Source: Kiritimatiellia bacterium (GTDB lineage: Bacteria > Verrucomicrobiota > Kiritimatiellia > WLWN01). Taken from it: a stretch of 64,000 nt of DNA. The translations under genes were made by a program, and so were the position numbers. Each line of letters begins with the position of its first letter. Positions within the stretch are counted from its first letter, which is position 1. A model generated the notes under the pieces. That model was not told the origin of the DNA, did not search any database, and worked only from the letters and a program-made list of their open reading frames with translations. This document shows, piece after piece, positions 47,068 through 57,677 of this stretch. The stretch covers positions 2,670,538 to 2,734,537 of the forward strand of contig WLWN01000001.1 in NCBI GenBank assembly GCA_012103575.1, given 5' to 3'.

Positions 47068-49181
47068 GTGTATTAAACTAGAAACGATTAAAGATGGGGT
47101 GTATCATCTCATTTTTGACAAACCTGATTCAGGGGCGAATGTCTTTGATCGGGCAACGTTAAATGACCTTAACACACATCTTGATACAGTGACCAACGAT
47201 TCTCAGGCTCGGGGCCTTGTCTTCACAAGCGCTAAACCCAGCATCTTTATAGCCGGCGCTGATATTTCGGAACTGTTATCCGAAGATATAACCGAAAACG
47301 ATCTCCGAGGTATGATTCGTTTAGGACAAAAAACATTCAATCGGATTGCAGGATTGAGCGTGCCTACGGTGGCTGCTATTCATGGCGCCTGTTTAGGAGG
47401 CGGGTACGAACTATGCCTTGCTTGCGATTATCGGATTGCTTCCGATGATCATGCTTCCCGCATTGGATTACCCGAAACCTCCTTAGGCATTCTCCCTGCA
47501 TGGGGTGGATCCACTCGCTTACCTCGAACGATTGGACTGCCTAAAGCGCTAGATGCCATTCTAGGGGGAAAACGAATGCTTGCCAAACGCGCAAAAAAAT
47601 TTGGGTTAATAGACCAGATTGTTCCTCGAGAATATTTCCTGCGTATGGCGTTAAAAAAAATAGAAACAGGTAAACCCTCGCGCCCTGTACTCAAACACCT
47701 GAACAATGGACTGGTTGCCCGCATATTGGTATCTCGGATCCGCCCTCAATTAGACCAAAAGACCCGTGGACGTTACCCTGCCATAATACGGGCATTAGAT
47801 ATTGTTAGCAAAGGCATTACGCAATCTATGAAGGCCTCTCTGCTGCTTGAAGAAGAGGCGACGGTTGAACTCGTTCAAACCCAAGCGTGCAAAAATCTTG
47901 TGCGCGTCTTTTTTCTTCAAGACCGAGCGAAAAAACTCCGAGTAGACACATCTCAAGTGCCAGAGAAGCCTTTTCCATAAAATCCAACAGACCGCTGTGG
48001 TCGGTGCAGGTGTTATGGGCGGGGGGATTGCTCAGTGGGTTAGCGCTAGAAAGCTCAACGTGGTCTTACGAGATATTGATGAAGAAAAGGTTTTGGGCGG
48101 TATGGCAACCGCAAGCAAATTGTATCAAGTAGGTGTAAAACGCCGTTTATTCTCTCAAACCGAAGCGGCGCGAGGGTTGGATCGAATTTTTCCTTCTGCA
48201 TCAGAGGTTTCCTTGAAACGTGTTGGAATCGTTATCGAAGCGGCGGTTGAGAATATGGAGATAAAAAAGCAAATATTTGATCAGCTCGAAAAGCTGGCAG
48301 ATGATGACACGATTTTGGCTACCAATACCTCAGCTCTATCCATTAGCGAAATCGCAAAATCAACTCAATATCCTGAACGAGTTATTGGTATACACTTCTT
48401 TAATCCTGTACACAGGATGCCACTCGTCGAAATTGTTGTGGGGCAAAAAACGAGCAAAGAAGTTATTAGTCGTGTTGTGCAATTCGTTCAGAAAATCGGG
48501 AAACTTCCCGTGGTTGTTAAAGATAGTCCTGGCTTTGTTGTGAATCGTATTCTTATGCCGTATCTGGTTGAGGCGGGTATTCTTTTTGAGCAGACCGGAC
48601 ATGTTCGTGATATGGATGAAAGCATGCTCGATTTCGGGATGCCCATGGGGCCCTTGAGACTGATTGATCAAGTCGGTGTCGATGTTTCTCAACATGTCGC
48701 CTCTTTTTTGAAAAAACAATATGGAGATCGAATACCGAGTCCCACCATCCTTCAAAAAATGATAGAGAAGGGATATATAGGGCAAAAATCCGGAAAAGGG
48801 TTTTATACATACAAAAAGAAAAGGCAGGATATTGAAATAAACAACGAACTTGTTCTGTGGTCAGACGCAAAGGGTGAAACAGAAGCCACGCCCGTTGAAT
48901 GGCAGCAGCGTATGGTTTTACTGATGGTGAACGAAGCCGCACGATGTCTTGAAGAAAAAGTGGCAGAGACATCCGAAGATATCGATTTTGCTATGATTAT
49001 GGGTACGGGTTTTGCGCCCTTCCGAGGTGGTCCATTACGTTACGCTGATTCCGTGGGCATATCTGAAATCGTGGATCAACTCGTTGGATTGGCAGAAAAG
49101 ATCCATTCACGTTTTGCACCGTGCAATTTGTTAAAAACAATGGCGATAGAAAAAAGAACGTTTTATGAATCGAGGAAATAA
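47060..49181 (+). pseudogene. fadJ: FadJ-like enoyl-CoA hydratase/3-hydroxyacyl-CoA dehydrogenase, one frameshift
   Basis: Start ATG 47060 inside the thiolase end. The crotonase domain has FIAGADISELL (oxyanion hole), HGACLGGGYELCLACDYRI with the catalytic Glu, and ETSLGILPAWGGSTRLPR with the second Glu. The hydratase frame ends at 47980. One base out of frame, HKIQQTAVVGAGVMGGGIAQ opens the NAD-binding Rossmann domain of 3-hydroxyacyl-CoA dehydrogenase, with IHFFNPVHRMPLVEI (catalytic His) and the C-terminal domain to 49181. The length (about 707 residues) matches FadJ/FadB. The two domains might fold separately if the second half found a start. Confidence 0.8.
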
Positions 49182-49184
49182 AAA

Positions 49185-51053
49185 ATGGCTACACATTCTG
49201 TAATTGATACATCGAAAATGTCCGAAGGGAAACGACAAGCCGTTGAATTGACTGAGGCCGCGCGCGAAGCCGAATGGCAACATTCAACCTTTGCCGGTCA
49301 ATTATTTATGGGGCATGCTCCTTGGGAATTGATTTATCCTTTTCCTGCACAATCCAAAGAAGATTACGAATCCGGAAATTCCTTTCTCGATAAATTGGAA
49401 ACCCTTCTGCGTGACAAAGTCGATCCCGATCAGATCGATGTTGATGGCGAAATTCCTCAGGAAGTTATTGACGCGCTTGCACAAATCGGGGCGTTTGGGA
49501 TCAAAGTTCCTGAGTCCTATGGGGGTCTCGGACTATCGCAAACCAACTATTGTCGAGCCGCCATTTTGTTAGGCAGTTATTGTGGAAACTTAACGGCTCT
49601 TATTTCTGCGCACCAATCTATTGGGATTCCTCAGCCTCTTCTATTGTTTGGAACGGAGACACAGAAACAACGATTTCTTCCCCGCATTGCCAAAGGTGAA
49701 ATTTCTGCTTTTGCGTTAACTGAAGTCGGCGTTGGCTCTGACCCTGCAAAAATGGAAACCAAGGCAGAGGTGTCCGAAGATGGAACCTTCTTTCGTGTTA
49801 ACGGAAAAAAACTGTGGTGTACCAACGGGACAAAGGCTGGCCTGATTGTTGTGATGGCTAAAACGGCCCCTAAAATTGTTAACGGGAAAGAAAGGCGTCA
49901 AACCACGGCTTTTATTGTCGAAACCAATACACCAGGTTTAACCATAAAACATCGTTGCCATTTTATGGGATTGCGATCGCTTTATAATGCCGTGGTAGAG
50001 TTTGACCAGGTTAAAGTCCCTCGTGAAAACATTATTCTTGAAGAAGGAAAAGGCCTGAAAATGGCCTTGACCACATTGAATACAGGCCGTCTCACGCTTC
50101 CCGCAGCCTGTGTGGGACTTGCCAAACGATGTCTTGAAGTTACGCGGAAATGGTCGGCAGAACATATACAATGGGGGTTACCCATTGGCCAACATGGTTC
50201 CATCGCAGCCAAGATTTCGATGATGGCCTCTAAGATTTTTGCCATGGAATCGATGACCCTGTTGACATCGGCTTTGGTCGATCGCAAGCAGTCTGATATC
50301 CGAATTGAAGCAGCTATGTGTAAAATGTGGTGCTCTGAAACGGCTTGGAGAATTGTTGATGAAACCATGGCTACACGAGGAGGTCGTGGATATGAAACAG
50401 CCGCTTCCCTAAAAGCCCGGGGAGAAGATCCGGTTCCTGTGGAGCGTTTTATGCGGGATTGTCGTATTAATATGATCTTTGAGGGATCCAGTGAAATCAT
50501 GCGGTTATTCATTGCCCGTGAAGCGCTTGACCCCCATCTTAAAACAGTTGGGGAAGCAATGAACCCAAAAGCATCGTTGGGCAAAAGAATACTCGCCGGA
50601 AGCAAGGCGGGTTTGTTTTATGCCGGTTGGTATCCGCGACAATGGCTGTCTGTTATCCCCCCAAGTCCTTTTGGAATGCACCCTGTTTTGTTACGTCATG
50701 CAAACTATGCGGCAAAGACGGCCCATATTCTTGCAAGAAAACTATTTCACGCAATGATAAAGCATGGACTCAAGCTTGAAAATGAACAGACCTTACTGAA
50801 CCGATATGTAGATATAGGAACCGAACTATTTGCCATAACCGCTTCTTGTTCCAGAGCCCAGTCGCTTATAGATGAGAACGTTCAAGACCAGAAAGATCTG
50901 TTATTTTTAGCTGATTATTTTTGCCGCCAGTCACGTCAGCAGATTTCAGAATATTGTCGGGGGATATCGCATAATAACGATCGGCAAGGATACCAACTCG
51001 CTCAACACGTTCTTACTGGAGGATACCAGTGGTTAGAAGAAGGTGTTGTTTGA
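49185..51053 (+). CDS. Acyl-CoA dehydrogenase
   Basis: A 622-residue protein, intact. The core is typical: GAFGIKVPESYGGLGLSQTN, AFALTEVGVGSDPAKMET (FAD/substrate loop), FRVNGKKLWCTNGTKA, MGLRSLYNAVVEFDQVKVP, and the catalytic-base region RFMRDCRINMIFEGSSEIMR. About 200 extra C-terminal residues, as in the long FadE-like class of bacteria and in VLCAD. It follows fadJ by 3 bases with GAGGAAATAAAA as ribosome-binding region, so the three genes form one beta-oxidation operon whose first two members are damaged. Confidence 0.9.
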   Translation: MATHSVIDTSKMSEGKRQAVELTEAAREAEWQHSTFAGQLFMGHAPWELIYPFPAQSKEDYESGNSFLDKLETLLRDKVDPDQIDVDGEIPQEVIDALAQIGAFGIKVPESYGGLGLSQTNYCRAAILLGSYCGNLTALISAHQSIGIPQPLLLFGTETQKQRFLPRIAKGEISAFALTEVGVGSDPAKMETKAEVSEDGTFFRVNGKKLWCTNGTKAGLIVVMAKTAPKIVNGKERRQTTAFIVETNTPGLTIKHRCHFMGLRSLYNAVVEFDQVKVPRENIILEEGKGLKMALTTLNTGRLTLPAACVGLAKRCLEVTRKWSAEHIQWGLPIGQHGSIAAKISMMASKIFAMESMTLLTSALVDRKQSDIRIEAAMCKMWCSETAWRIVDETMATRGGRGYETAASLKARGEDPVPVERFMRDCRINMIFEGSSEIMRLFIAREALDPHLKTVGEAMNPKASLGKRILAGSKAGLFYAGWYPRQWLSVIPPSPFGMHPVLLRHANYAAKTAHILARKLFHAMIKHGLKLENEQTLLNRYVDIGTELFAITASCSRAQSLIDENVQDQKDLLFLADYFCRQSRQQISEYCRGISHNNDRQGYQLAQHVLTGGYQWLEEGVV

Positions 51054-51116
51054 ACCATAGAAAAAAATATTGGCATAATAGACAAAAACTGGGTCTAAAA
51101 TTAACGTTGATCAAGG

Positions 51117-51646
51117 TATGATCATTTTCATGTGATCACGTTGATGAATGATCGCATGAATGGGGTACGTCTCAGCACGATGAATAAGCTCAAGGAGACC
51201 CAGAAAAAGGAGCTTAAAGGCAAACGGTTGATTCTGTTACGCAACGAGAAAAGCCTGTCTGAAGAAGCCGCGGATGAATTTAAAAAGTTATGCTTTGAGT
51301 GTATAAGGATCTTGGGACTACCTCTTTGATGAAGAAATATCCGCGAAACATTTACAAATTGACCGATGGTTACGACTTGGCCAGCACCGTATTCTTGCTC
51401 TGGTGCGAAAAGGCAGAGGCTGCTGGGATCCATTACTTAAAGCAGATGGCTCTAAGACCATCGGTAAGCGACTCGAAGGTCCTTCTAGCCTACTCGAAGC
51501 ACTCGAAGCTTACGAGTGAGCCTCAGGAGGGTCTTAACAACAAAATCGGCTGGCTGACCCGTCAGGCTTATGGCGATCGTAATGACAAATACCTCTATTT
51601 GAAAATCTATGATTTGCCGAACCTATTTGTCAGGAGATCCCTGTGA
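51117..51646 (+). pseudogene. ISL3-family transposase fragment
   Basis: KLKETQKKELKGKRLILLRN and LSEEAADEFKKL match the middle of ISL3 transposases. After frame changes near 51290 and 51340 the C-terminal QEGLNNKIGWLTRQAYGDRN and YLYLKIYDL follow, with the Glu region of the DDE domain. The N-terminal half including the zinc fingers is missing. Confidence 0.7.
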
Positions 51647-51927
51647 AAACCCGTTTCCATGAAGAACCCCTTTTTACGACTTTTGTAAGAGACTCGTTTG
51701 TTATCTTTTTAATTTGTTCATGGTGGAAATGAGTGCGCGGATCGCTACATCTATAGTCAATCCAGAAGGCTTTTTTAACATACGCTGAAAGGCTTCTCTT
51801 CGTTTTAAGAGTCCGAGATCGGGGGGGTATAATCCGTAGCTCCTTTTTCGAAATCTTTCCTAACGTTATCTTGACCTATCTTACAACAAACGGCTAATCT
51901 AAACTCTTTATATCGGAGGGAAATTTT
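51647..51927. other. Spacer before the aminotransferase gene
   Basis: No gene. Includes a GGGGGG run at 51820 and a clear ribosome-binding site GGAGGG at 51915-51923 serving the aminotransferase start. Confidence 0.4.
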
Positions 51928-53284
51928 ATGAAAATACCAGTATTACCATCGTTTGATCATCAACCCAAACCATACACAGGACCCACTTTTGATGAAGTCA
52001 TGGCTCTGAGAAAACAATACCTTACGCCAGCCCTCCTCACCTATTACAAAAATCCTCTTATGATTGTTCAAGGCTCTATGCAATATATATATGACGAAAA
52101 GGGGTGTCGCTATCTAGACGGATTCGGAGGTATTGTTACCGTAAGTATCGGGCATTGTCATCCCCATGTGATTAAAGCGGGGGTCGAACAACTAGAAACG
52201 TTACAACATACAACGTTACAACATACAACGACCATTTATTTGCATCCTACAGTTGCACAATACGGTGAAATGTTAGCCTCGAAACTTCCGGGAGATCTAA
52301 ACACTTGTTATTTTGTGAATTCCGGTTCCGAAGCCAATGACTTGGCCATGTTAATGGCTCGGTTATATACAGGGAATCATACGATTCTTGCCCTACGAAA
52401 TGCCTATCATGGTGGAAGTACTTCCACCATGGGCTTAACGTCACATAGCACGTGGAAAATTTAACACCCCCCACGGAGCAGGGATTCAACATGCTATGAT
52501 TCCAGATACGTATCGAGGGTTTTGGGGTGAAGACGATTTGGAAGCCGGGAAAAAATACGCGATAGACGTCAAAAATCTAATTGAATTTGGCACATCAGGA
52601 AACGTGGCAGGATTCTTTGCTGAATCGATTCAGGGTGTTGGGGGCACCATTATTTTCCCCGATGGTTATCTTAAGGATGCCTATGAACATGTTCGTGCAG
52701 CTGGTGGCCTCTGTATTGCAGACGAGGTACAGGCAGGGTTTGGCCGAACGGGCTCTCACTTCTGGGGATTTGAAACTCAAGACGTGGTTCCAGACATTGT
52801 GACCATGGCGAAAGGAATTGGAAATGGCGCACCTTTAGCCGCTGTTGTTACCACCCCCGAAATTGCCCAAACTCTGGCCACGCGTATTCATTTTAATACC
52901 TACGGCGGAAATCCTGTGTCATGTGCCATGGGGAAAGCCGTTCTTGAAGTCATTGACAAAGAAAATATTCAACACCATGCATTAGAAATCGGAAAATCCC
53001 TTTTAGATGGACTACGAGGTCTACAGAAAAGACATTCTATCATCGGTCAAGTACGAGGTAAAGGGTTGATGGTGGGTGTTGAACTGGTCAAAGATCGACA
53101 GACCAAAGAACCTGCAAGCACAGAATGCGCACAGGTTTTTGAGCGTGCAAAAGATCGGGGGTTAATCATTGGGAAAGGCGGACTTTATGGAAATATATTA
53201 CGAATAAAACCTCCCATGTGCATAAATAGCGATGATGTAAAATTTATGCTCGAGGTATTAGATCTTGCTTTTAGCGAGTTGTAA
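51928..53284 (+). pseudogene. Class III aminotransferase (AGXT2-like), frameshift in an A run
   Basis: A PLP-dependent ornithine/AGXT2-type transaminase: [33 protein letters not shown] (PLP phosphate site), [12 protein letters not shown] (Asp to pyridine N) and [16 protein letters not shown] with the Schiff-base Lys. The frame breaks at 52456-52459, where four A's stand in GTGGAAAATTTAAC; three would give [10 protein letters not shown] in frame. A 15-bp in-frame tandem repeat at 52201-52230 duplicates LQHTT. Substrates are probably alanine or beta-amino acid with glyoxylate or pyruvate. The alanine dehydrogenase gene follows 20 bases later, so an alanine/glyoxylate catabolic operon is likely. 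Confidence 0.8.
52201..52230 (+). repeat. 15-bp tandem duplication in the aminotransferase
   Basis: TTACAACATACAACG twice in direct succession; five codons added, frame kept. Confidence 0.9.
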
Positions 53285-53304
53285 ACCCAAGAACGTGTGA
53301 CATT

Positions 53305-54397
53305 ATGAAAATTGGTATTCCAAAAGAAACAAAAATTAAAGAAAATCGTGTTTCGTGTACCCCGGGAGGAGCGCGCATGCTTGTTCAGGCTGGCCACGAA
53401 GTCTCAGTTCAAACCTGGGGCGGGTTTTGATGACCAACAATATGTTGATGCGGGGGCGCGGATCGTCGATTCTCCTGCAGATGCATGGGCTGCGGAAATG
53501 GTGATTAAGGTCAAAGAACCGATTGAGTCCGAATACCTCTATCTTCGCAAAGATCTTTTGCTTTTTACGTATTTGCACTTGGCCGCTGATAAAACCCTTG
53601 CAGAAAAGCTGATCACATCTAAAACAGCTGCAATGGCCTATGAAACCGTACAAATCAGTCGTCGGTTGCCTCTCCTTGAACCCATGAGTGAGATTGCGGG
53701 TCGTATGAGTTCTGTTGTCGGCGCCTATTATTTGAGCAAGGCTCAGGGCGGCAAAGGTGTCTTACTTGGCGGCGTTCCAGGTGTATTACCGGGAACCGTA
53801 TTAGTTTTAGGCGGGGGAACCGCAGGGATTAATGCGGGCCGAGTCGCTTCTGGGATGGAGGCAGACGTAACTATTCTTGAAGTGGACCTTGAACAAATGC
53901 GGTTCCTCGACATTTCGTTCCAGGGGACGGCCCATACGCTTTATTCGAATGAACAAAATTTATTAGAAATATTACCGCAGGTTGATTTATTGATCGGTGC
54001 GGTTTTATTGCCCGGCGCCAAGGCGCCTAAATTAATTAAACGTGAATTCTTAAAAGTGATGAAATCCGGCTCTGTTTTTGTTGATATTGCCATTGACCAA
54101 GGCGGATGTGCAGAAACATCGCGGGCAACCACCCATGAAAATCCCATTTATTTTGAAGAAGATATATTGCATTATTGTGTTGCTAATATGCCGGGCGCCT
54201 ATGTCCGAACAGCAACACAGGCCTTAACCAACGCCACCTTGTCATACGCGATTAAAATAGCACATCTTGGGCTACAAACGGCCATAGAACAAGTTCCAGA
54301 ACTTCACGATGGACTCAATACCTATCTAGGTGCGGTTACGTATCAAGCCGTAGCCGAAGCCCATGGGCTTCCCTATATAGCGTACAAAGATCTTTAA
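53305..54397 (+). pseudogene. ald: Alanine dehydrogenase, one frameshift
   Basis: ATG 53305 begins MKIGIPKETKIKENRVSCTP, the hallmark N-terminus of alanine dehydrogenase. After VQT the frame changes at about 53415-53425 (one extra base in ACCTGGGGCGGG) and continues as AGFDDQQYVDAGARIV. Later motifs are YLHLAADKTLAEKL with the substrate His, VLVLGGGTAGINAG (NAD site) and DIAIDQGGCAETSR with the catalytic Asp. The protein ends at 54397 with the normal length of about 364. It deaminates alanine to pyruvate and ammonia; placed after the aminotransferase it would regenerate the keto acid. Confidence 0.85.
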
Positions 54398-54413
54398 TCG
54401 AAGAAGGCATAAC

Positions 54414-55271
54414 GTGATGAGTACAACAACTAGATTGTTTGGTGTCTTGGGCCATCCCATTGTCCATACGTTATCTCCGACTATGCATAATGCTGCGTTT
54501 AATGAACTCGGTTGGGACGCGGTTTATAAAGCACACGACGTGTTTCCTGAAAACCTGGACGCACAATTATTCTCGTTAGGTCAAGAAGGGTATGAAGGTG
54601 TTAACCTTACCATTCCGTTAAAGGAAGTAGCTTTTAAGCTCATACCTAACCTTGATGAGTCTGCTCGGTTAATGGGGGCTATAAATACAGTAAAATTCGG
54701 AACGAACGGACTTGAAGGGTATAATACAGATGGCGCGGGTTTTCTCAAAGCGTTTGAGGAAGTGTTTGGAGAATGTATACAAGGCAAGAAGGTTTTTGTA
54801 CTTGGAACTGGAGGGGCTGGGCGCGCGGTAGCGCTTACTTGCGCTCAAGCGGGTGCAGCATCCATCTCTCTTGCAAATCGTACCCTAAGAAGGGCTGAAG
54901 GGGTGGCGGGTGAAATATCTAAACATTTTCCAGGTACACCTGTTTCTATCATGTCCGCGTATGATGATCAGATCAAAAAAGCGAGCTCGTCCGATATCAT
55001 TGTTCAGGCATCGTCAATCGGAATGAAAAAAGGAGATCCTCATTTATTAAGCCCTGAAGCTTTTCGGCCAGGTCAATACGTACTAGACCTTATCTATGTA
55101 TATCCAGAAACACCCATCATGAAGGTCGCCCGTGAAGCCGATGCAGTGGTGGCGAATGGGTTAGGTATGTTATTGCATCAAGGAGCACAATCCTTCAGGA
55201 TCTGGACAGGAATAGATCCTCCACAAGGAACCATGAAGAAAGCATTGGAACAGGTCGTTTATGTCTTATGA
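54414..55271 (+). CDS. aroE: Shikimate dehydrogenase
   Basis: A 285-residue intact enzyme. FGVLGHPIVHTLSPTMHNAA binds shikimate (Ser-x-Ser is Thr-Leu-Ser here), VNLTIPLKE carries the catalytic Lys, GYNTDGAGF the Asp partner, VLGTGGAGRAVAL the NADP site and ANGLGMLLHQGA the C-terminal substrate loop. It reduces 3-dehydroshikimate in the aromatic amino-acid pathway. It is followed with a 4-base ATGA overlap by the prepilin peptidase gene, and aroK lies two genes further on. Confidence 0.92.
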   Translation: MMSTTTRLFGVLGHPIVHTLSPTMHNAAFNELGWDAVYKAHDVFPENLDAQLFSLGQEGYEGVNLTIPLKEVAFKLIPNLDESARLMGAINTVKFGTNGLEGYNTDGAGFLKAFEEVFGECIQGKKVFVLGTGGAGRAVALTCAQAGAASISLANRTLRRAEGVAGEISKHFPGTPVSIMSAYDDQIKKASSSDIIVQASSIGMKKGDPHLLSPEAFRPGQYVLDLIYVYPETPIMKVAREADAVVANGLGMLLHQGAQSFRIWTGIDPPQGTMKKALEQVVYVL

Positions 55272-56092
55272 ATATAGCTCGTGAAATATTCCCTCATGCT
55301 TCATTCCTTACCTTTCTTTTCGGGGCTTGTGTGGGGAGTTTTTTGAATGTTTGTATTTACAGAATACCTCGTGATGAATCTGTGATCTCCCCAAGGTCTC
55401 ATTGCCCACAATGCAATCACCTTATTGCCTGGTATGATAATGTTCCGGTTTTAAGCTTCTTTCTTTTGCGAAGAAAGTGTCGCTATTGTCAGATTCCGAT
55501 TTCGCCTAGATATGTAATCGTCGAAATAATAACGGCGATTGTTTTTATATTCATTGGAAGCAAATATGCTTTATCTTTCCAAACACCCATTTATTGGATG
55601 GTAGCATTTGGTCTGATTTTAGGTGCCTTTATTGATCTTGAGCATATGATTATTCCAGATCGTGTTACATGGGGGGGGATATTGATCGGTTTGGTGTGTA
55701 GCATCTTTGTCCCTGAATTACACGGGGTCCAGAATAGGTTGGATGGACTTAAAGCTTCGGCGATAGGCGCTGGACTTGGATTTGGTATGTTATGGGGAGT
55801 GGCGTGTCTCGGCCGATTCGTTTTTAAAAGAGATGCGATGGGGTTTGGTGATGTGAAGTTAATAGCAGCGATAGGCGCTTTTATGGGATGGGAAGCGGTT
55901 CTTTTTACGATTATGATTTCGTCGTTTGTTGGTTCTGGGGTTGGACTTTGCCTAATTGCTTGGGGAGGGAAGAGATTTCAAAGTAAAATTCCCTATGGAC
56001 CCTATCTTTCTTTTGCTGCTATCGTGTGGATCTTGTGGGGATGTGAATGGTGGCAATCGTATATGAACTGGCTCATTGTGCAATCATTGTAG
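55268..56092 (+). CDS. pilD: Type IV prepilin peptidase (A24)
   Basis: A 274-residue intact membrane protein. CVGSFLNVCIYRIPRDESVI is the conserved N-terminus. CPQCNHLIAWYDNVPVLSFF and CRYCQIPIS give two CxxC pairs for zinc. IDLEHMIIPD and MGFGDVKLIA carry the two catalytic Asp residues. Eight hydrophobic segments follow. It cleaves leader peptides of type IV pilins and type II secretion pseudopilins and can N-methylate the new N-terminus. No pilin genes are in the window. Confidence 0.9.
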   Translation: MNIAREIFPHASFLTFLFGACVGSFLNVCIYRIPRDESVISPRSHCPQCNHLIAWYDNVPVLSFFLLRRKCRYCQIPISPRYVIVEIITAIVFIFIGSKYALSFQTPIYWMVAFGLILGAFIDLEHMIIPDRVTWGGILIGLVCSIFVPELHGVQNRLDGLKASAIGAGLGFGMLWGVACLGRFVFKRDAMGFGDVKLIAAIGAFMGWEAVLFTIMISSFVGSGVGLCLIAWGGKRFQSKIPYGPYLSFAAIVWILWGCEWWQSYMNWLIVQSL

Positions 56093-56141
56093 TTGATCTA
56101 ATTAAAACCGAAACCAGAATGATAAAAGGAGAATAGATATT

Positions 56142-56393
56142 ATGTTAGGAACAGTAAAGTGGTTTAGTGCAAAAAAAGGATATGGGTTTCTTGTCCCGGA
56201 AGATTCAGATAAGGAAGTATTTGTTCACTACTCAGCGATTAGTGGGGACGGATTCAAAACCCTCGAAGAAGGGGATCGGGTTCAGTTTGAAATCTTTGAG
56301 GACGAAAAGGGTCCACGGGCCAAAGACGTTGTTGTATCTCAAAAAAACACATCAAACGAATCGGCGTCGGATACGCCTCCGGCTTCTCAATAA
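56142..56393 (+). CDS. csp: Cold-shock-domain protein
   Basis: An 83-residue CspA-type protein. GTVKWFSAKKGYGFLVPEDS contains RNP1 (KGYGFL), and EVFVHYSAI is RNP2. The usual Gly/Ala/Ser/Thr-rich tail follows. A strong ribosome-binding site AAAAGGAG lies 13 bases before the ATG. RNA chaperone. Intact. Confidence 0.93.
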   Translation: MLGTVKWFSAKKGYGFLVPEDSDKEVFVHYSAISGDGFKTLEEGDRVQFEIFEDEKGPRAKDVVVSQKNTSNESASDTPPASQ

Positions 56394-56407
56394 GGTTCCC
56401 GGGTTAT

Positions 56408-56923
56408 ATGGAATCCCCTAATATTATTCTGTTCGGTTTCATGGGGACGGGAAAGAGTACAGTGGGGGCTTTGGTCGCCCGACAGACGGCACGGGTTCAT
56501 TTAGATACCGATACGCTCATCGAAAAACAAGTAGGTTCTTCTATCGCGGATATTTTTTCCGCCGAAGGCGAGCTTTTTTTTCGGGACGTGGAGCGGAAAG
56601 TGATTCAAAACGTTTCTCAGAAAAAAAATCTAGTCATTACAGTGGGTGGGGGCGCTGTTCTTTATCCCGAAAATATTAACAGACTAGAAACAAACGGCGT
56701 TTTGATTTGTTTGAGAGCTTCCGTAGAGATTATCTTTAAACGGATTGGAACGGGATCCTCACGTCCGCTTTTAGAGGGGGTAAATACATGTAAAGCCATA
56801 GAAAAAATTCTTGAAAAACGGATGCCGTTATATGATGCGTTGCCTCATCAGGTAGACACGTCTGAATTAAGTCCAGCGTCTGTTGCTGAACAGGTGATTC
56901 AAATCTACTCTTGCGTTTGTTGA
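56408..56923 (+). CDS. aroK: Shikimate kinase
   Basis: A 171-residue intact kinase. GFMGTGKSTVG is the Walker A loop, LDTDTLIEKQVG the shikimate-binding Asp region, ELFFRDVERKVI contains the conserved Arg, and VTVGGGAVLYPENI the substrate-binding Gly loop. It phosphorylates shikimate at O3. Thirteen bases separate it from the csp gene, so they are probably co-transcribed. Confidence 0.92.
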   Translation: MESPNIILFGFMGTGKSTVGALVARQTARVHLDTDTLIEKQVGSSIADIFSAEGELFFRDVERKVIQNVSQKKNLVITVGGGAVLYPENINRLETNGVLICLRASVEIIFKRIGTGSSRPLLEGVNTCKAIEKILEKRMPLYDALPHQVDTSELSPASVAEQVIQIYSCVC

Positions 56924-56983
56924 CGCTTCCATTCATAAATATGGCTTTGCTTTTTTATTGTTGACCAAAGAAAGGGTTCTATT

Positions 56984-57676
56984 ATGGAAAAATCACCGAA
57001 CGCCTCTCATGTAGAAGAAAGTAACACCGAGAATCGTTTTTCAGAGCTTGGAGAATATTTAAAGCCCTTGGCCATTGGCATGGGTGTTCTTGTATTGGTG
57101 GGTGGGGGATTTTTAGGGTTTCGTTACCAAAAACAGTCGACGCATAAAAAAGCGGATGCATTATTAAGCAGCGCAACCACACGAGAGGCGTTGCAGCAAA
57201 TCGTAGAGGCGTATCCCTCGACACCCATAGGGCCCATTGCGCTATTGTCTTCTGCGACAAAATACTTTAATAGCAAGCAATATGCGTTGGCACAAAGCAC
57301 TTATAAGCGGTTTTTTTTAGAAGACTATCCCGACCATATCATGAAATATACAGCTGAATTAGGGTCCGCCTATTGTCAAGAAGCCAGCGGGCAATATCAT
57401 CAAGCACGAGAATCTTTTTTGGTGTTTGAAAAGGCTCACCCTGATCATTATCTAACACCATTAGCCGTATTTGGACAAGCGCGGTGTTTTGCACAGGCGG
57501 GACAAGGCGATGATGCCAGAGTTGTTTATGAGGATTTTATTGCAGCGAATCCTGAGGGAGACTGGGGTGATTATGCAGATCTTTCGTTAAAGTATTTAGA
57601 AATGGAGTTACGTATACCCCCGGTTCCTTTCCCGACGTTGTCCCCTACAAATAACGAAGAACAGATCGTTAATTAG
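56984..57676 (+). CDS. Membrane-anchored TPR protein
   Basis: A 230-residue protein with a short cytoplasmic N-terminus, one transmembrane helix (LAIGMGVLVLVGGGFLGF, about residues 30-47) and a periplasmic region of tetratricopeptide-like repeats (PIGPIALLSSATKYFNSKQY, AELGSAYCQEASGQYHQARE, PLAVFGQARCFAQAGQGDDA). The layout resembles YfgM-type helper proteins of the secretion machinery, but the identity is not certain. Intact; the stop codon TAG at 57674-57676 lies inside the target duplication of a MITE, which therefore starts immediately behind the gene. Confidence 0.75.
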   Translation: MEKSPNASHVEESNTENRFSELGEYLKPLAIGMGVLVLVGGGFLGFRYQKQSTHKKADALLSSATTREALQQIVEAYPSTPIGPIALLSSATKYFNSKQYALAQSTYKRFFLEDYPDHIMKYTAELGSAYCQEASGQYHQARESFLVFEKAHPDHYLTPLAVFGQARCFAQAGQGDDARVVYEDFIAANPEGDWGDYADLSLKYLEMELRIPPVPFPTLSPTNNEEQIVN

Positions 57677-57677
57677 T

